This document shows, in pieces, positions 16,237 through 24,873 of a stretch of 27,896 nucleotides of DNA. This DNA is from Flavobacteriales bacterium UBA1958 (GTDB lineage: Bacteria; Bacteroidota; Bacteroidia; Flavobacteriales_D; Sanyastnellaceae), in the NCBI GenBank assembly GCA_002336675.1, contig DDEI01000069.1:1-27896 (forward strand), given 5' to 3'. The notes under the pieces are model-generated. The model was not told the origin of the DNA, ran no database searches, and worked only from the letters and a program-made list of their open reading frames with translations. Within the stretch, counting starts at the first letter, position 1; each line of letters begins with the position of its first letter. A program made the position numbers and the translations under genes.

Positions 16237-16343
16237 ATCATTTTTCTCATGGTACGTTTTTATATAAAAGGGCATAGAGATTGAACTAAATGAACTTTTA
16301 TTTAATGTCGGGGAATTTTCTTAGTTCTAAATTATTCATAGCA

Positions 16344-16373
16344 TAAAAAAACCGCCAGGAAATCCTGACGGTT
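16344..16373 (-). terminator. Rho-independent terminator of the FG-GAP/T9SS gene
   Basis: On the minus strand AACCGTCAGG-ATTT-CCTGGCGGTT forms a 10-bp stem with one U-G wobble and a 4-nt loop, followed by seven T. It begins 24 bp beyond the stop of the gene at 16398-19151. It is the strongest intrinsic terminator in the window. Confidence 0.85.
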
Positions 16374-16397
16374 TTATTTAATTCTCTGCTTAATCTC

Positions 16398-19151
16398 TTA
16401 TTTCTTTACAAATGTTCTACTTACCTCTGATCCTCCTGTAGTGAATCTCGCAGTAAATACTCCTGAATCAAGATTAGACACATTAAGCTCAACTCTCTGC
16501 TCAACTGCGTTGCTTGTAGTTATTTCTTTAGAAATCACTAACTGACCTAAAGCATTTAAAACATCAATACTTATTTTCTCACTTGAAGCAGAGTTAAATG
16601 TAATCGATAAATTTTCTACTGTTGGGTTAGGAAACATCTCTATACTGTTTACTCGAGCTATTTCTTCTATTCCGACTATGCTAGCTATTACTTCTACTGG
16701 CTCAGACTCACATACGAATGATTCTTTTTGTACATGCCAATTATAGAAATAGTAATACCATGAAGCACCGAAGTTAGAGGTATATATAGAAGCTACATCA
16801 CCTACAGCATACGGATAAGTTATCCCTCCATCATTCCTGTATAAATTGGTTTCTACACTCCTGATACTCAAACCTGTTCCTACTGGAACATCCCAGTTAA
16901 ACTCTACTAAATTCTCTCCATCTACTAACGTAAATGTCTCAGAAATTAAAGCTGTTCCATCAGCATCTGTGAGACTAAAGGTTCTGTCTCCATCTCCACT
17001 AGCATAAACCGTAGCATCTAGAAGAGTAAAGTTTTCGAAAGAGTTGAATAATGAATAACCTCCTATTGAAGGTAGTCCCCACTGGTCATCCCCTCCTAAA
17101 TCTTCTTTTGCTCCAGACTGTAACTCTCCGTCAATAACATTCATGTTAGTGACCCAGAAAGAAGTTTCTTGATCTAAAGTAAACCCTGGAACTGTTAATG
17201 ATGTTCCTGTTCCTATCTCGCCTGTTAAATATTCATCATTATACCATGTAAGTATCCCATCTCCTGCAGCGATAAGAGTTATTTCATCACCTAGCCCAGA
17301 TTCTATATTGGAAGCGTTAGGCAAAGCGTTAGGCATTACTGTTACCATTACTGCGTCTGATGTTTCATCATAGCATATGCCTGTCGTAGTTACAGCGTAC
17401 TCTCCAGATTCTGTTATTTCGACAGACTGTGTTTCTTGATTATTACTCCAAAAATATCCTTCTGCTTCACTGGCAGTTAAAATAACAGAACCACCTTCAC
17501 ACAAGAAGGTGTCTCCCTGAACAAAAATTTCTGGAACTTCCTCTTCTAATACTGTTACCATTATATTATTAGATAGTGATACACAGTTATCTTCATTATA
17601 CATAGCTACGCTATACACTCCTGTTTCTGATGCTGTAACAGAAGAAGAATCATCTCCTGTAGACCATGAGTAAGAGGATCCTCCAGCAGGTGCTGAAATT
17701 TCTACTGACTCTCCTGGACAAATAGTAGTCGCACTAGCGGCAGTAATTTCAATATCTTCAGCTAAACATTCAGCTTCAGGAATAGTAAATGACATGTTTA
17801 CTCCTGGATTATCTAAAACCGTTATTACTCCTGAAGGCCATTTTACTATGATTTCTTCTATTTCTGTATTTCCTCCTATTCCAAAATTCGCAGAAAGGTT
17901 ACTCATTGGTGAAAAACTTCTCCCTGATCTAACTTCTCTTATTTGTGACATTCCATCCGTAGTATGAACCTCTACTCGAGCGCCAATACCATCGCTGTTT
18001 GAAATGATTCCTAGTAGATTTATCTTAACGTAATTGTTATCATTTCCATCATTCATATAAAGAGTATTACCTCTAATACCATCCAAGAAACCGTCATTGT
18101 TCAAATCTCCGAAAGCAGCAGAACTAAAACCTAATGAACCAGCCGTAAAAGTTCCGTCTCCATTGTTATAGTAAAGATTAGTGCTCATCTCAGATATAAT
18201 ATCTACATAACCATCATTATTGATGTCATGGGCATCTAACTCCCATGCTCCTAAAGAATATGGATTTATTCCTGCATCAAAAACATCGTTCTCGCTAAAT
18301 GTTCCATCGCCATTATTCCACTGAAGTCTGTTTTCTATTTCATGATTTACTGTGAATAAATCGAAGTCTCCATCATTATCAAAATCTTCAAAAACCGTAG
18401 TCCAAGACTGATCAGAATCATTTGTATTGGTCTCAGCTCCTACCTCCGTAAAAGTTCCATCGCCATTATTTCTATACATCTGATTGATAACATCGACATC
18501 ACCGGGACTTCCTCCTTGGCGGCATTTAGTTAAGTAGAAATCGGCGTCCCCATCGTTATCGATATCACACCACATATTGGCATAATTTCCAGGGCCATTG
18601 TGAGTTTCGAAACCTGAAATGTCTAAAGTCATATTTCCTGAACCATCATTCCAATAAACATGACTTTGATCTACATCATGACAAACAAAAGCATCCAGAT
18701 CTCCATCTGCATCGATATCGTGTATAGAACTTCTCTGACTATATATATATTCAGGAAAAGCATCTTCAATCCATACATTTCCATTTTCAGAAGAATAGAC
18801 AAATGACACTCTAGAACCATTTCCGAAACAGAAATCTCTGTAGCCATCTTCATTTAAATCTCCTGATGCTAAACTCCACGAAGGTGGATTAAGCCAGTTA
18901 CTCGCAAAGTAAAATGGAGTAAAGCCAGAACCATCAGCGTTTTGATAGTCTATATAAATTCCACTGTCTGTAACCCTCACTACATCATCATAACCATCTA
19001 TATTGACATCTACCACACAGTCTTCGTAAGATGTACCGGAAATAGTTTGAAGAAGGACACTCTGGTTTGTAAAAGTTACAGTTTGACTGAAAGCAGTCAG
19101 CGTAAATAAGCAAGCAATTAAGGATACTAAATTTGTAAAGTTTTGTTTCAT
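16398..19151 (-). CDS. FG-GAP/VCBS-repeat and ASPIC/UnbV protein with Ig-like domains and T9SS tail
   Basis: This 917-residue surface protein has several parts in order. A Sec signal peptide (to about FSQ23) is followed by seven calcium-binding DxDxDG repeats starting near residues 48, 98, 145, 196, 256, 309 and 349, which suits a seven-bladed integrin-type propeller. Next come an ASPIC/UnbV domain (about 372-458, GIGARVEVHTTDG, VKWPSGV), two Ig/PKD-like domains (about 465-535 and 540-605, each with a WSTGD or WSNNQ core), a Tyr-rich beta domain (about 685-810, ending WYYYFYNWHV) and a type A sorting tail from MFPNP (839-843) to TFVKK. The organisation resembles CRTAC1-type proteins. Binding partners are unknown; adhesion is inferred. 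It has its own terminator. Confidence 0.87.
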   Translation of the reverse strand: MKQNFTNLVSLIACLFTLTAFSQTVTFTNQSVLLQTISGTSYEDCVVDVNIDGYDDVVRVTDSGIYIDYQNADGSGFTPFYFASNWLNPPSWSLASGDLNEDGYRDFCFGNGSRVSFVYSSENGNVWIEDAFPEYIYSQRSSIHDIDADGDLDAFVCHDVDQSHVYWNDGSGNMTLDISGFETHNGPGNYANMWCDIDNDGDADFYLTKCRQGGSPGDVDVINQMYRNNGDGTFTEVGAETNTNDSDQSWTTVFEDFDNDGDFDLFTVNHEIENRLQWNNGDGTFSENDVFDAGINPYSLGAWELDAHDINNDGYVDIISEMSTNLYYNNGDGTFTAGSLGFSSAAFGDLNNDGFLDGIRGNTLYMNDGNDNNYVKINLLGIISNSDGIGARVEVHTTDGMSQIREVRSGRSFSPMSNLSANFGIGGNTEIEEIIVKWPSGVITVLDNPGVNMSFTIPEAECLAEDIEITAASATTICPGESVEISAPAGGSSYSWSTGDDSSSVTASETGVYSVAMYNEDNCVSLSNNIMVTVLEEEVPEIFVQGDTFLCEGGSVILTASEAEGYFWSNNQETQSVEITESGEYAVTTTGICYDETSDAVMVTVMPNALPNASNIESGLGDEITLIAAGDGILTWYNDEYLTGEIGTGTSLTVPGFTLDQETSFWVTNMNVIDGELQSGAKEDLGGDDQWGLPSIGGYSLFNSFENFTLLDATVYASGDGDRTFSLTDADGTALISETFTLVDGENLVEFNWDVPVGTGLSIRSVETNLYRNDGGITYPYAVGDVASIYTSNFGASWYYYFYNWHVQKESFVCESEPVEVIASIVGIEEIARVNSIEMFPNPTVENLSITFNSASSEKISIDVLNALGQLVISKEITTSNAVEQRVELNVSNLDSGVFTARFTTGGSEVSRTFVKK

Positions 19152-19237
19152 TATTATTATTTTGATTTTCGTTGCAGGTCACAAGTTAGACAATTATAAT
19201 AAATCCATCTCTTATTTTTTTGTTCAATCTCGATAAT

Positions 19238-21130
19238 CTAACGAACAATTAGCTTCAATACAGTTGATGTTTCGCTGGAAGTAACAAAGTAAATCCCTGG
19301 GTTAAAAAGCGGGAACATATTGGCACCAGAGCGCACAAATCCGTTGTGTACAAGACTACCAGAAACGTCATAAATGTGAATATTAGCATTGGATTTCGCT
19401 GTAATAATTGGACGTTGATTTTCATCATAATATACACTCCAGAAATTTTTCTTTTCTAGCTCTGAAAGACCTACAAAATCATTTAGAACTACAGATTCAG
19501 AACCCACTAAAACTGGGGTTTTATCTGCACTCTCATACATATCTCTGAAAAGTTCAATTTCCTCAGTTGAATCTAAGAACATTTCTTCCAACCACTTATG
19601 AGGTATACTCTGATAGAAGGCACTTACTTCTACATTTAACTCACCGAAATACTCATCTAGACCAACATTATATGTTATTCGATCTCTGCCCAAGGAACTC
19701 GCTTTCCCTAAATAGTCTGAATCTAAAGTAGCATTTCCATGAACTAATACAGTATCTATTACCTCATCCTGATAGCTAAAGCCAATAGGTAAAAGTCTAT
19801 TGTCTTTTAGATGAACAAAGCCTCTATCTAAAATGGTAGTAAAATCTCCGTTTACATCTCCCATGGCCATTTCATAAATCTGCACTTGATCTTCAGAATC
19901 GATGGTTTCATAATGTGGCTCTACTCCTTCTTCATCTAAAAGAATGAAGTTTTCTCCTGTTTCACCAGAACTGAATAGCCTATTCCCTGCATTATCTGTT
20001 ACTGTAAACTGAAGAAATAATCTTCTAGCAGGATATCCACTAGGGAATTTATGACCTGCCAAATTACTGACAGTTACTGAAAATGATGCTGAGTTTTCAT
20101 CCCGTTCCAACGCGGACAAACTAAGGTTCGCACTCTGAGTCTGTAGAGATTCAAAAGTAGCAGCTATGGTTTGGTCAAAGTCTGCGTCAGTCCCTGAAAG
20201 TTGCAATTCTTCTTTATTCTCTTTCATTAATTGTAGCATAAATGTATTGGCACCAGCAAACTCATGTACACTGAAATTCTGACGCGGTGCTGTATTTAAA
20301 CCCGCTATTAGAAAAATAGGTGTGTCCCCTAAATTAGGCATGTGACAATTTTGACAACTAATATCCTGGTCATCATAGGTACTATTCAACCATTCATGAT
20401 AGGTAGCTTGCTCTACAAATGTGCTTCCTGTAAAACCACCGGCTAAATCTACCGGCTCTGTTATAAGGGTATGACATGAAGCGCAGATACCGGCATCTTG
20501 AATATGCTCTGAAAATACAGGTGAGTAACCTGTCGCCCCGACCATAGGACTAGCTAAAGGACTTATATATTGACCATAGGCCACTTTAGTGGTGTCAAAT
20601 CTTATATCTCCGCTATGTGTATCTCCCAAAGCCTCATCTTTCTGCTGATGGCAGCTTAAACAAGAAACTCCATCTAGACCCCATGGATCTTGCACCAGAT
20701 CCTCTATAGAGTAATGTTCGGCTCCTTGATGAAACGCCGCGAAATGTCCCATAGACGCATGACATGAAGTGCACTTATCTTCTATATCCTCCTGATGACT
20801 AGGTATAGTAAGCACCTCATGACTTACCTTCGCTCTCCAAAAAGGATCTTTAGCGCTCATGGCCATCATAGAAGTTTTCCAATCGTCTACCACGTTCACG
20901 TCTCCTGTTTCTCCGCCTGAGCTAGCTATTCCATTTACATCATAACCATGACACTGCTCACAGTCCCCGCTAGCTGCAAACAAACCATTATAGCCTTCAT
21001 GAAGCGTATCAACCACTAAATTATATATGGCTAATTCTTCTGGGGTATGAAACTTTTCGGGTGTGCTTCCGCAGAGGTAGATTAAACTAAAACTTAAAAA
21101 AACTAAGGGAATTACTACTTTCTTATTCAC
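19238..21130 (-). CDS. Five-haem c-type cytochrome with a T9SS-like C-terminus
   Basis: Five CXXCH haem-attachment motifs occur in the N-terminal half: CEQCH (57-61), CTSCH (120-124), CLSCH (157-161), CASCH (216-220) and CQNCH (259-263), numbered from GTG 21130. This resembles the multihaem domain of cytochrome c-554 and NapC-like proteins. The C-terminal half is beta-rich. The last ~50 residues (IHIYDVSGSLVHNG, then FNPGIYFV and LKLIVR) look like a T9SS sorting domain, but the usual YPNP opening is missing. GTG 21130 gives MNKKVVIPLVFLSFSLIYL, a good signal sequence, and 630 residues; GTG 21187 would add 19 residues. A cysteine (CGS) sits at the end of the signal, but the preceding residues do not fit a standard lipobox. 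An electron-transfer role outside the inner membrane is inferred. Confidence 0.85.
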   Translation of the reverse strand: MNKKVVIPLVFLSFSLIYLCGSTPEKFHTPEELAIYNLVVDTLHEGYNGLFAASGDCEQCHGYDVNGIASSGGETGDVNVVDDWKTSMMAMSAKDPFWRAKVSHEVLTIPSHQEDIEDKCTSCHASMGHFAAFHQGAEHYSIEDLVQDPWGLDGVSCLSCHQQKDEALGDTHSGDIRFDTTKVAYGQYISPLASPMVGATGYSPVFSEHIQDAGICASCHTLITEPVDLAGGFTGSTFVEQATYHEWLNSTYDDQDISCQNCHMPNLGDTPIFLIAGLNTAPRQNFSVHEFAGANTFMLQLMKENKEELQLSGTDADFDQTIAATFESLQTQSANLSLSALERDENSASFSVTVSNLAGHKFPSGYPARRLFLQFTVTDNAGNRLFSSGETGENFILLDEEGVEPHYETIDSEDQVQIYEMAMGDVNGDFTTILDRGFVHLKDNRLLPIGFSYQDEVIDTVLVHGNATLDSDYLGKASSLGRDRITYNVGLDEYFGELNVEVSAFYQSIPHKWLEEMFLDSTEEIELFRDMYESADKTPVLVGSESVVLNDFVGLSELEKKNFWSVYYDENQRPIITAKSNANIHIYDVSGSLVHNGFVRSGANMFPLFNPGIYFVTSSETSTVLKLIVR

Positions 21131-21187
21131 TATCCTGAATATTTTCTGTTTCTGAGTTTCTAATGTTATAAAACTACATGGCTTCAC

Positions 21188-21726
21188 AATAAGTACATTC
21201 TTTTCTTCTCTCCCCCTAATCTCGACATCTTATTTACCCAAAACCAGCGTCGAATATAAATCTTCTTTGGTTATAGAAAACTCTAAATCCTCAATTCCTT
21301 TATAAAAGATGAACTGAACTTCTGCTCAGAAATAATTCCTTGAGACTCGAGGCATAATAACTAAGGACTATAAAAACATTAGTCGACCCACAAAAGGGCA
21401 ATATGTAATTTATTCATTGATTGTTTAAGAATGCTAGGCTATCTCAGGCTATTTTAATTTTGCTTTAAATTAAAAAAATACCCTCTTTATTTTATTTGAG
21501 TCATTCCGTATAAAATACACCTCTTCAAATACTTAGCATTTCAATGATGTGCTTATAAGAGTAATTAAGAAATAACGAAGAGTTAAAAGAAACACCAAGA
21601 CAAAATTCAATAGATTTTTCATGTTGGAAGAATATGTATTTAATAAAACTTAACCAGTAAAAAAAGGGGCGCCAAACATACCATTTTTTGTTCTACATCG
21701 TTAGGTCTCAATAGTACGTAAAACAC
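21188..21726. other. Long gene-free region between divergent cytochrome and TonB-receptor genes
   Basis: This region of about 540 bp is AT-rich and has no credible reading frame, tRNA or element ends. It should hold the divergent promoters and leaders. Two structures stand out: a direct repeat AGGCTAT at 21436-21442 and 21446-21452 (period 10 bp), and an AT-rich dyad immediately after it (21452-21475). Confidence 0.6.
21436..21475. repeat. Helically phased direct repeat plus AT-rich dyad
   Basis: AGGCTAT occurs at 21436 and 21446, exactly one helical turn apart. TTTTAATTT (21452-21460) and AAATTAAAA (21467-21475) are a perfect 9-bp inverted repeat around a 6-nt spacer. The block could be a regulator-binding site upstream of the receptor gene. 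AT-rich dyads are common by chance here. Confidence 0.3.
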
Positions 21727-21734
21727 TACTTTTG
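21727..21734 (+). promoter_or_regulatory. -7 box TACTTTTG immediately before the TonB-receptor gene
   Basis: TACTTTTG is a perfect TAnnTTTG match, 6 nt upstream of ATG 21741. The alternative TTG start (21732-21734) lies inside this box, which argues for the ATG and for a leaderless transcript. Confidence 0.5.
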
Positions 21735-21740
21735 AGCTCC

Positions 21741-24335
21741 ATGCAATTACGATTCCTAACCTTACTTATAGGCCTAATATCATGTATTAGTATCTCTGCC
21801 CAAACTGGTTTTATTTCAGGTGCGGCAGTAGATAAAAGCAATCAATCTCTGCCAAACGTCACTATTCTTCTAAGAAGTGTGAATAATTCTTTTTCTGAAT
21901 CTACAGATATAGATGGTAAATTCAATATCGAGGTTCCTGCTAATGTTAGTTATTCTGTGGAGTTTTCATTTATAAACTCTACCCCGATTTATAGAACAGC
22001 AAACCTGAAACAAGGTCAATCCACTAATTGGCGAATAAAGTTATTTGAGAGTTCGACGGAAATAGGAATAGCCACCGTTATAGATAAACAAAGGCCTTCC
22101 ATGACTAAAATGGACCCCAAGCTAATAGCGCGAATTCCAAGTATAAATAATGACATCTCCAGTATAATTTTAACCCAAGGATTAGGAACTTCGATCACTT
22201 CTGAACTAAGTTCAGGATATAATGTAAGAGGTGGGAACTTCGATGAAAACTTAGTTTATGTAAATGATATAGAAGTTTACCGTCCTTTTTTAGTAAGAGC
22301 AGGACAGCAGGAAGGCCTTAGTTTTCCTAATCCCGACATGATTAGTACAATGTCTTTCTCTGCCGGTGGTTTCGAGGCTAGATTTGGAGATAAGCTTTCG
22401 AGTGTTTTAGACATCAGCTATAACAGACCATCTGAATTTTCTGGATCTTTAATGGGCAGCTTATTGGGAGGAGCGCTTCATTTTGAAGATAAAAGCAAAA
22501 AAGGAAACTTCACTTACAATACAGGATTCCGATATAAAAGTAATGCCTACGTATTAGGAAGTCTAGATACAGAGGGAGATTACAACCCTAATTACATAGA
22601 CCTTCAAACATACATGACTTGGAGACCCAATGACAAAGGAGTATGGAACTTTGACATCTTGGGTAACTATAGTAGAAACAGGTATAATTTCGTTCCACAG
22701 ACTAGAGAAACTAATATAGGAAACATAAACGAAGCTCTGAGGTTAACAATCTTCTTTAACGGTCAGGAACGCTCTCAATTCGAAACTGGTTTCGGAGCCA
22801 TCTCTGCTAACTATGTTCCTTTCCCTAAACGTTTATTGAAGTTTCAGCTATCTGCATTTAAAACACAAGAGTCTGAGACATTCGATATTCTAGGACAGTA
22901 CTTTTTAGATGAGTTAGAACGAGATTTAGGTGCAGATGAATTCGGAGATGTATTAAGAAATCTGGGGGTAGGTTCATTTTTAGAACATGGAAGAAATTAT
23001 TTAGATGCTACAGTTCTTACATTTAATCACAAAGGGCTCGCTGAAAATGATGATGGAGATAGAAGAATAAGATGGGGAGTGCGCTTACAAAATGAAGTAA
23101 TCAATGATGAGCTAAGAGAATGGATTTACTTAGATTCGATAGGATTTTCAACTCCAGTGGCACCATCTAACCAGATATTCCTGAATGAAGTTATCATAGG
23201 AAAGAATGAAGTCAACTCTATTAGAGGAATGAGTCATTTACAATATGAAAAGGAACTCGAAACTGAAAAAGGCAATACTTGGACTGCTAATGTGGGAGTG
23301 AGAGCGAATTACTGGAACTATAATAATGAAACTGTAGTGAGCCCTAGAACAGTTTTTAGTTATAGGCCATTAACGTTTAAAGAGTACACCGATTCTACGG
23401 GAAATGTTACTAAAAAAAGAAAAGATATTCTCTATAAATTTTCTGCGGGATATTATTACCAACCTCCTTTTTACAGGGAGCTCAGAAGATTTGACGGAAC
23501 ACTTAACTCTAACATTCAAGCTCAGAAATCTATTCACTTTTTAACCGGCATAGATTATAACTTCACCTCGTGGGGAAGACCTTTTAAATTCATAGGTGAG
23601 GCCTACTATAAAAACTTAGCTAGGATAATTCCTTACGAAATAGACAATGTAAGAATTAGATATTATGCAGACGATACAGCCAAAGGATATACAGCTGGAA
23701 CAGACTTCATGGTAAATGGTGAATTTATTAAAGGAGTTCAGTCATGGATTAGATTATCCTTATTGCGCTCTAGAGAAGATATAGCGGATGATAATTTCTT
23801 GGAAAACTATAATTCCGATGGAGAGCTTATCATAGAAGGTATAACTGCTAACGATGAAATAGCAGAAACTTTAGAGGTAGATCCAGGATATATCAGAAGA
23901 CCGACTGACCAGCTATTTAGTTTCAGTATGTTTTTCCAAGATGAAATGCCTAGGTATCCTGCTTGGAAAGTACAAGTAACTGGATTTTACGGAACTAATT
24001 TACCCTACGGACCTCCAGGAAACGAGAGAAGAGATGACATTTTAAAAACCCCGTCTTATAGAAGAGTTGACTTAGGCCTTTCTCGAGAACTATTCTATAA
24101 CAGAAGCTTAAGAATGCAAGCTTTAGAGAAAGGAACGCTTAACGCTAAGCCCGAAAAAATGGATAAAAAGAACTTATTCAGTAGTGGGTTTGTAAGTCTA
24201 GAGTTCTTTAATTTACTAGGGATTAATAATACAATAAATCACACTTGGATAGAGGCTGTAAATGGAAGACAGTATGCCATTCCAAATTTCCTCACCGGAC
24301 GAAGGATAAACTTAAAGCTCGTGTTAAAAATTTAG
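21741..24335 (+). CDS. TonB-dependent receptor with N-terminal carboxypeptidase-regulatory-like domain
   Basis: This 864-residue outer-membrane receptor has a Sec signal peptide (MQLRFLTLLIGLISCISISA). A carboxypeptidase-regulatory-like beta domain follows (about 23-103, with STDIDGKFNI), then the plug (about 120-225, with YNVRGGNFDENLVYVNDIEV at 160-179 and RFGDKLSSVLDI), then a 22-strand-type barrel region ending in an aliphatic strand (RINLKLVLKI). It imports a substrate with energy from TonB-ExbBD. No SusD-like partner is next to it, so it is not a classical SusCD pair, and the substrate cannot be named. The start at ATG 21741 is preferred over TTG 21732. It converges with the small hypothetical gene 16 bp downstream. 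Confidence 0.92.
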   Translation: MQLRFLTLLIGLISCISISAQTGFISGAAVDKSNQSLPNVTILLRSVNNSFSESTDIDGKFNIEVPANVSYSVEFSFINSTPIYRTANLKQGQSTNWRIKLFESSTEIGIATVIDKQRPSMTKMDPKLIARIPSINNDISSIILTQGLGTSITSELSSGYNVRGGNFDENLVYVNDIEVYRPFLVRAGQQEGLSFPNPDMISTMSFSAGGFEARFGDKLSSVLDISYNRPSEFSGSLMGSLLGGALHFEDKSKKGNFTYNTGFRYKSNAYVLGSLDTEGDYNPNYIDLQTYMTWRPNDKGVWNFDILGNYSRNRYNFVPQTRETNIGNINEALRLTIFFNGQERSQFETGFGAISANYVPFPKRLLKFQLSAFKTQESETFDILGQYFLDELERDLGADEFGDVLRNLGVGSFLEHGRNYLDATVLTFNHKGLAENDDGDRRIRWGVRLQNEVINDELREWIYLDSIGFSTPVAPSNQIFLNEVIIGKNEVNSIRGMSHLQYEKELETEKGNTWTANVGVRANYWNYNNETVVSPRTVFSYRPLTFKEYTDSTGNVTKKRKDILYKFSAGYYYQPPFYRELRRFDGTLNSNIQAQKSIHFLTGIDYNFTSWGRPFKFIGEAYYKNLARIIPYEIDNVRIRYYADDTAKGYTAGTDFMVNGEFIKGVQSWIRLSLLRSREDIADDNFLENYNSDGELIIEGITANDEIAETLEVDPGYIRRPTDQLFSFSMFFQDEMPRYPAWKVQVTGFYGTNLPYGPPGNERRDDILKTPSYRRVDLGLSRELFYNRSLRMQALEKGTLNAKPEKMDKKNLFSSGFVSLEFFNLLGINNTINHTWIEAVNGRQYAIPNFLTGRRINLKLVLKI

Positions 24336-24351
24336 TAGGGAACCAATAAGA

Positions 24352-24777
24352 CTAAAGATCTTCGACCCTAGTTCCCGACTGCTTAGCTCTCAAATCTAAC
24401 AATCTACTGAAGAATTTATGTACTTTTTGACTCTCGGCCTCTACCTTTATCTTATGCTCTCCTAAAAATATAGAATAACTCTTATTACCCGCTTTAAAAA
24501 TACTCAGTTGATGAAATGGAATGATAAGCCCATAAGTTTCTAGTAGAGATCTAAATCTAATTATCACCCCATTCCAGCATATTTCTACACTACAGTAGTT
24601 TAAATTATTATCTCGATTAAGAAGTTCCGCTATTTTAGAAGACGCCTCTAATAAAGGCAGCTTAGGTGAGCCAGTTCCCCCGAACTTAATTCGCTCTATC
24701 CATGAATAACTCTCTCCCACTGTCTTTAGAATCTCTCTGTTTATCTGTGGATTATTGTATGAAACGTTTCTTAGCAT
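24352..24777 (-). CDS. Small conserved-looking hypothetical protein
   Basis: I do not recognise this 141-residue protein. It has no signal peptide or membrane helix. The N-terminal part (RNVSYNNPQINREILKTVGE) looks helical. From about residue 30 there is a run of alternating strands (YCSVEICWNGVIIRF, LIIPFHQLSIFKAG, YSIFLGEHKIKVEA) and then a C-terminal helix (QKVHKFFSRLLDLRA). The strand-helix order is compatible with a PH-like or lipocalin-like small fold, but this is only a shape impression. ATG 24777 is preferred because a perfect -7 box ends one base before ATG 24783, so that upstream start would lie ahead of the transcript. It diverges from the kelch gene. Confidence 0.7.
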   Translation of the reverse strand: MLRNVSYNNPQINREILKTVGESYSWIERIKFGGTGSPKLPLLEASSKIAELLNRDNNLNYCSVEICWNGVIIRFRSLLETYGLIIPFHQLSIFKAGNKSYSIFLGEHKIKVEAESQKVHKFFSRLLDLRAKQSGTRVEDL

Positions 24778-24784
24778 TGCCATG

Positions 24785-24792
24785 CAAATTTA
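24785..24792 (-). promoter_or_regulatory. -7 box TAAATTTG for the small hypothetical gene
   Basis: The minus strand reads TAAATTTG, a perfect TAnnTTTG match. Its final G is 8 nt before ATG 24777, which predicts a start of transcription at or next to that codon. Confidence 0.5.
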
Positions 24793-24844
24793 GAATTAAT
24801 GTCCGTTGTGATTATTTCGAAAACAGAACACTTTAACTTTAACC

Positions 24845-24852
24845 TAACTTTG
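24845..24852 (+). promoter_or_regulatory. -7 box TAACTTTG for the kelch/T9SS gene
   Basis: TAACTTTG is a perfect TAnnTTTG match ending 21 nt before the ATG at 24874. It lies divergently from the box at 24785-24792, so both promoters share about 70 bp. Confidence 0.5.
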
Positions 24853-24873
24853 TAAAATTAAATTACCTAAAAA

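Noticed and set aside
21741..24335. TonB-dependent receptor as half of a SusCD glycan-uptake pair
   Set aside because: No SusD-like gene follows or precedes it. The downstream gene is convergent and small, and no glycoside hydrolase is nearby.
24338..24376. GGGAAC and GTTCCC arms at the convergent receptor/hypothetical gene junction
   Set aside because: The 6-bp arms are 27 bp apart, partly inside coding sequence; this is too weak for a terminator call.
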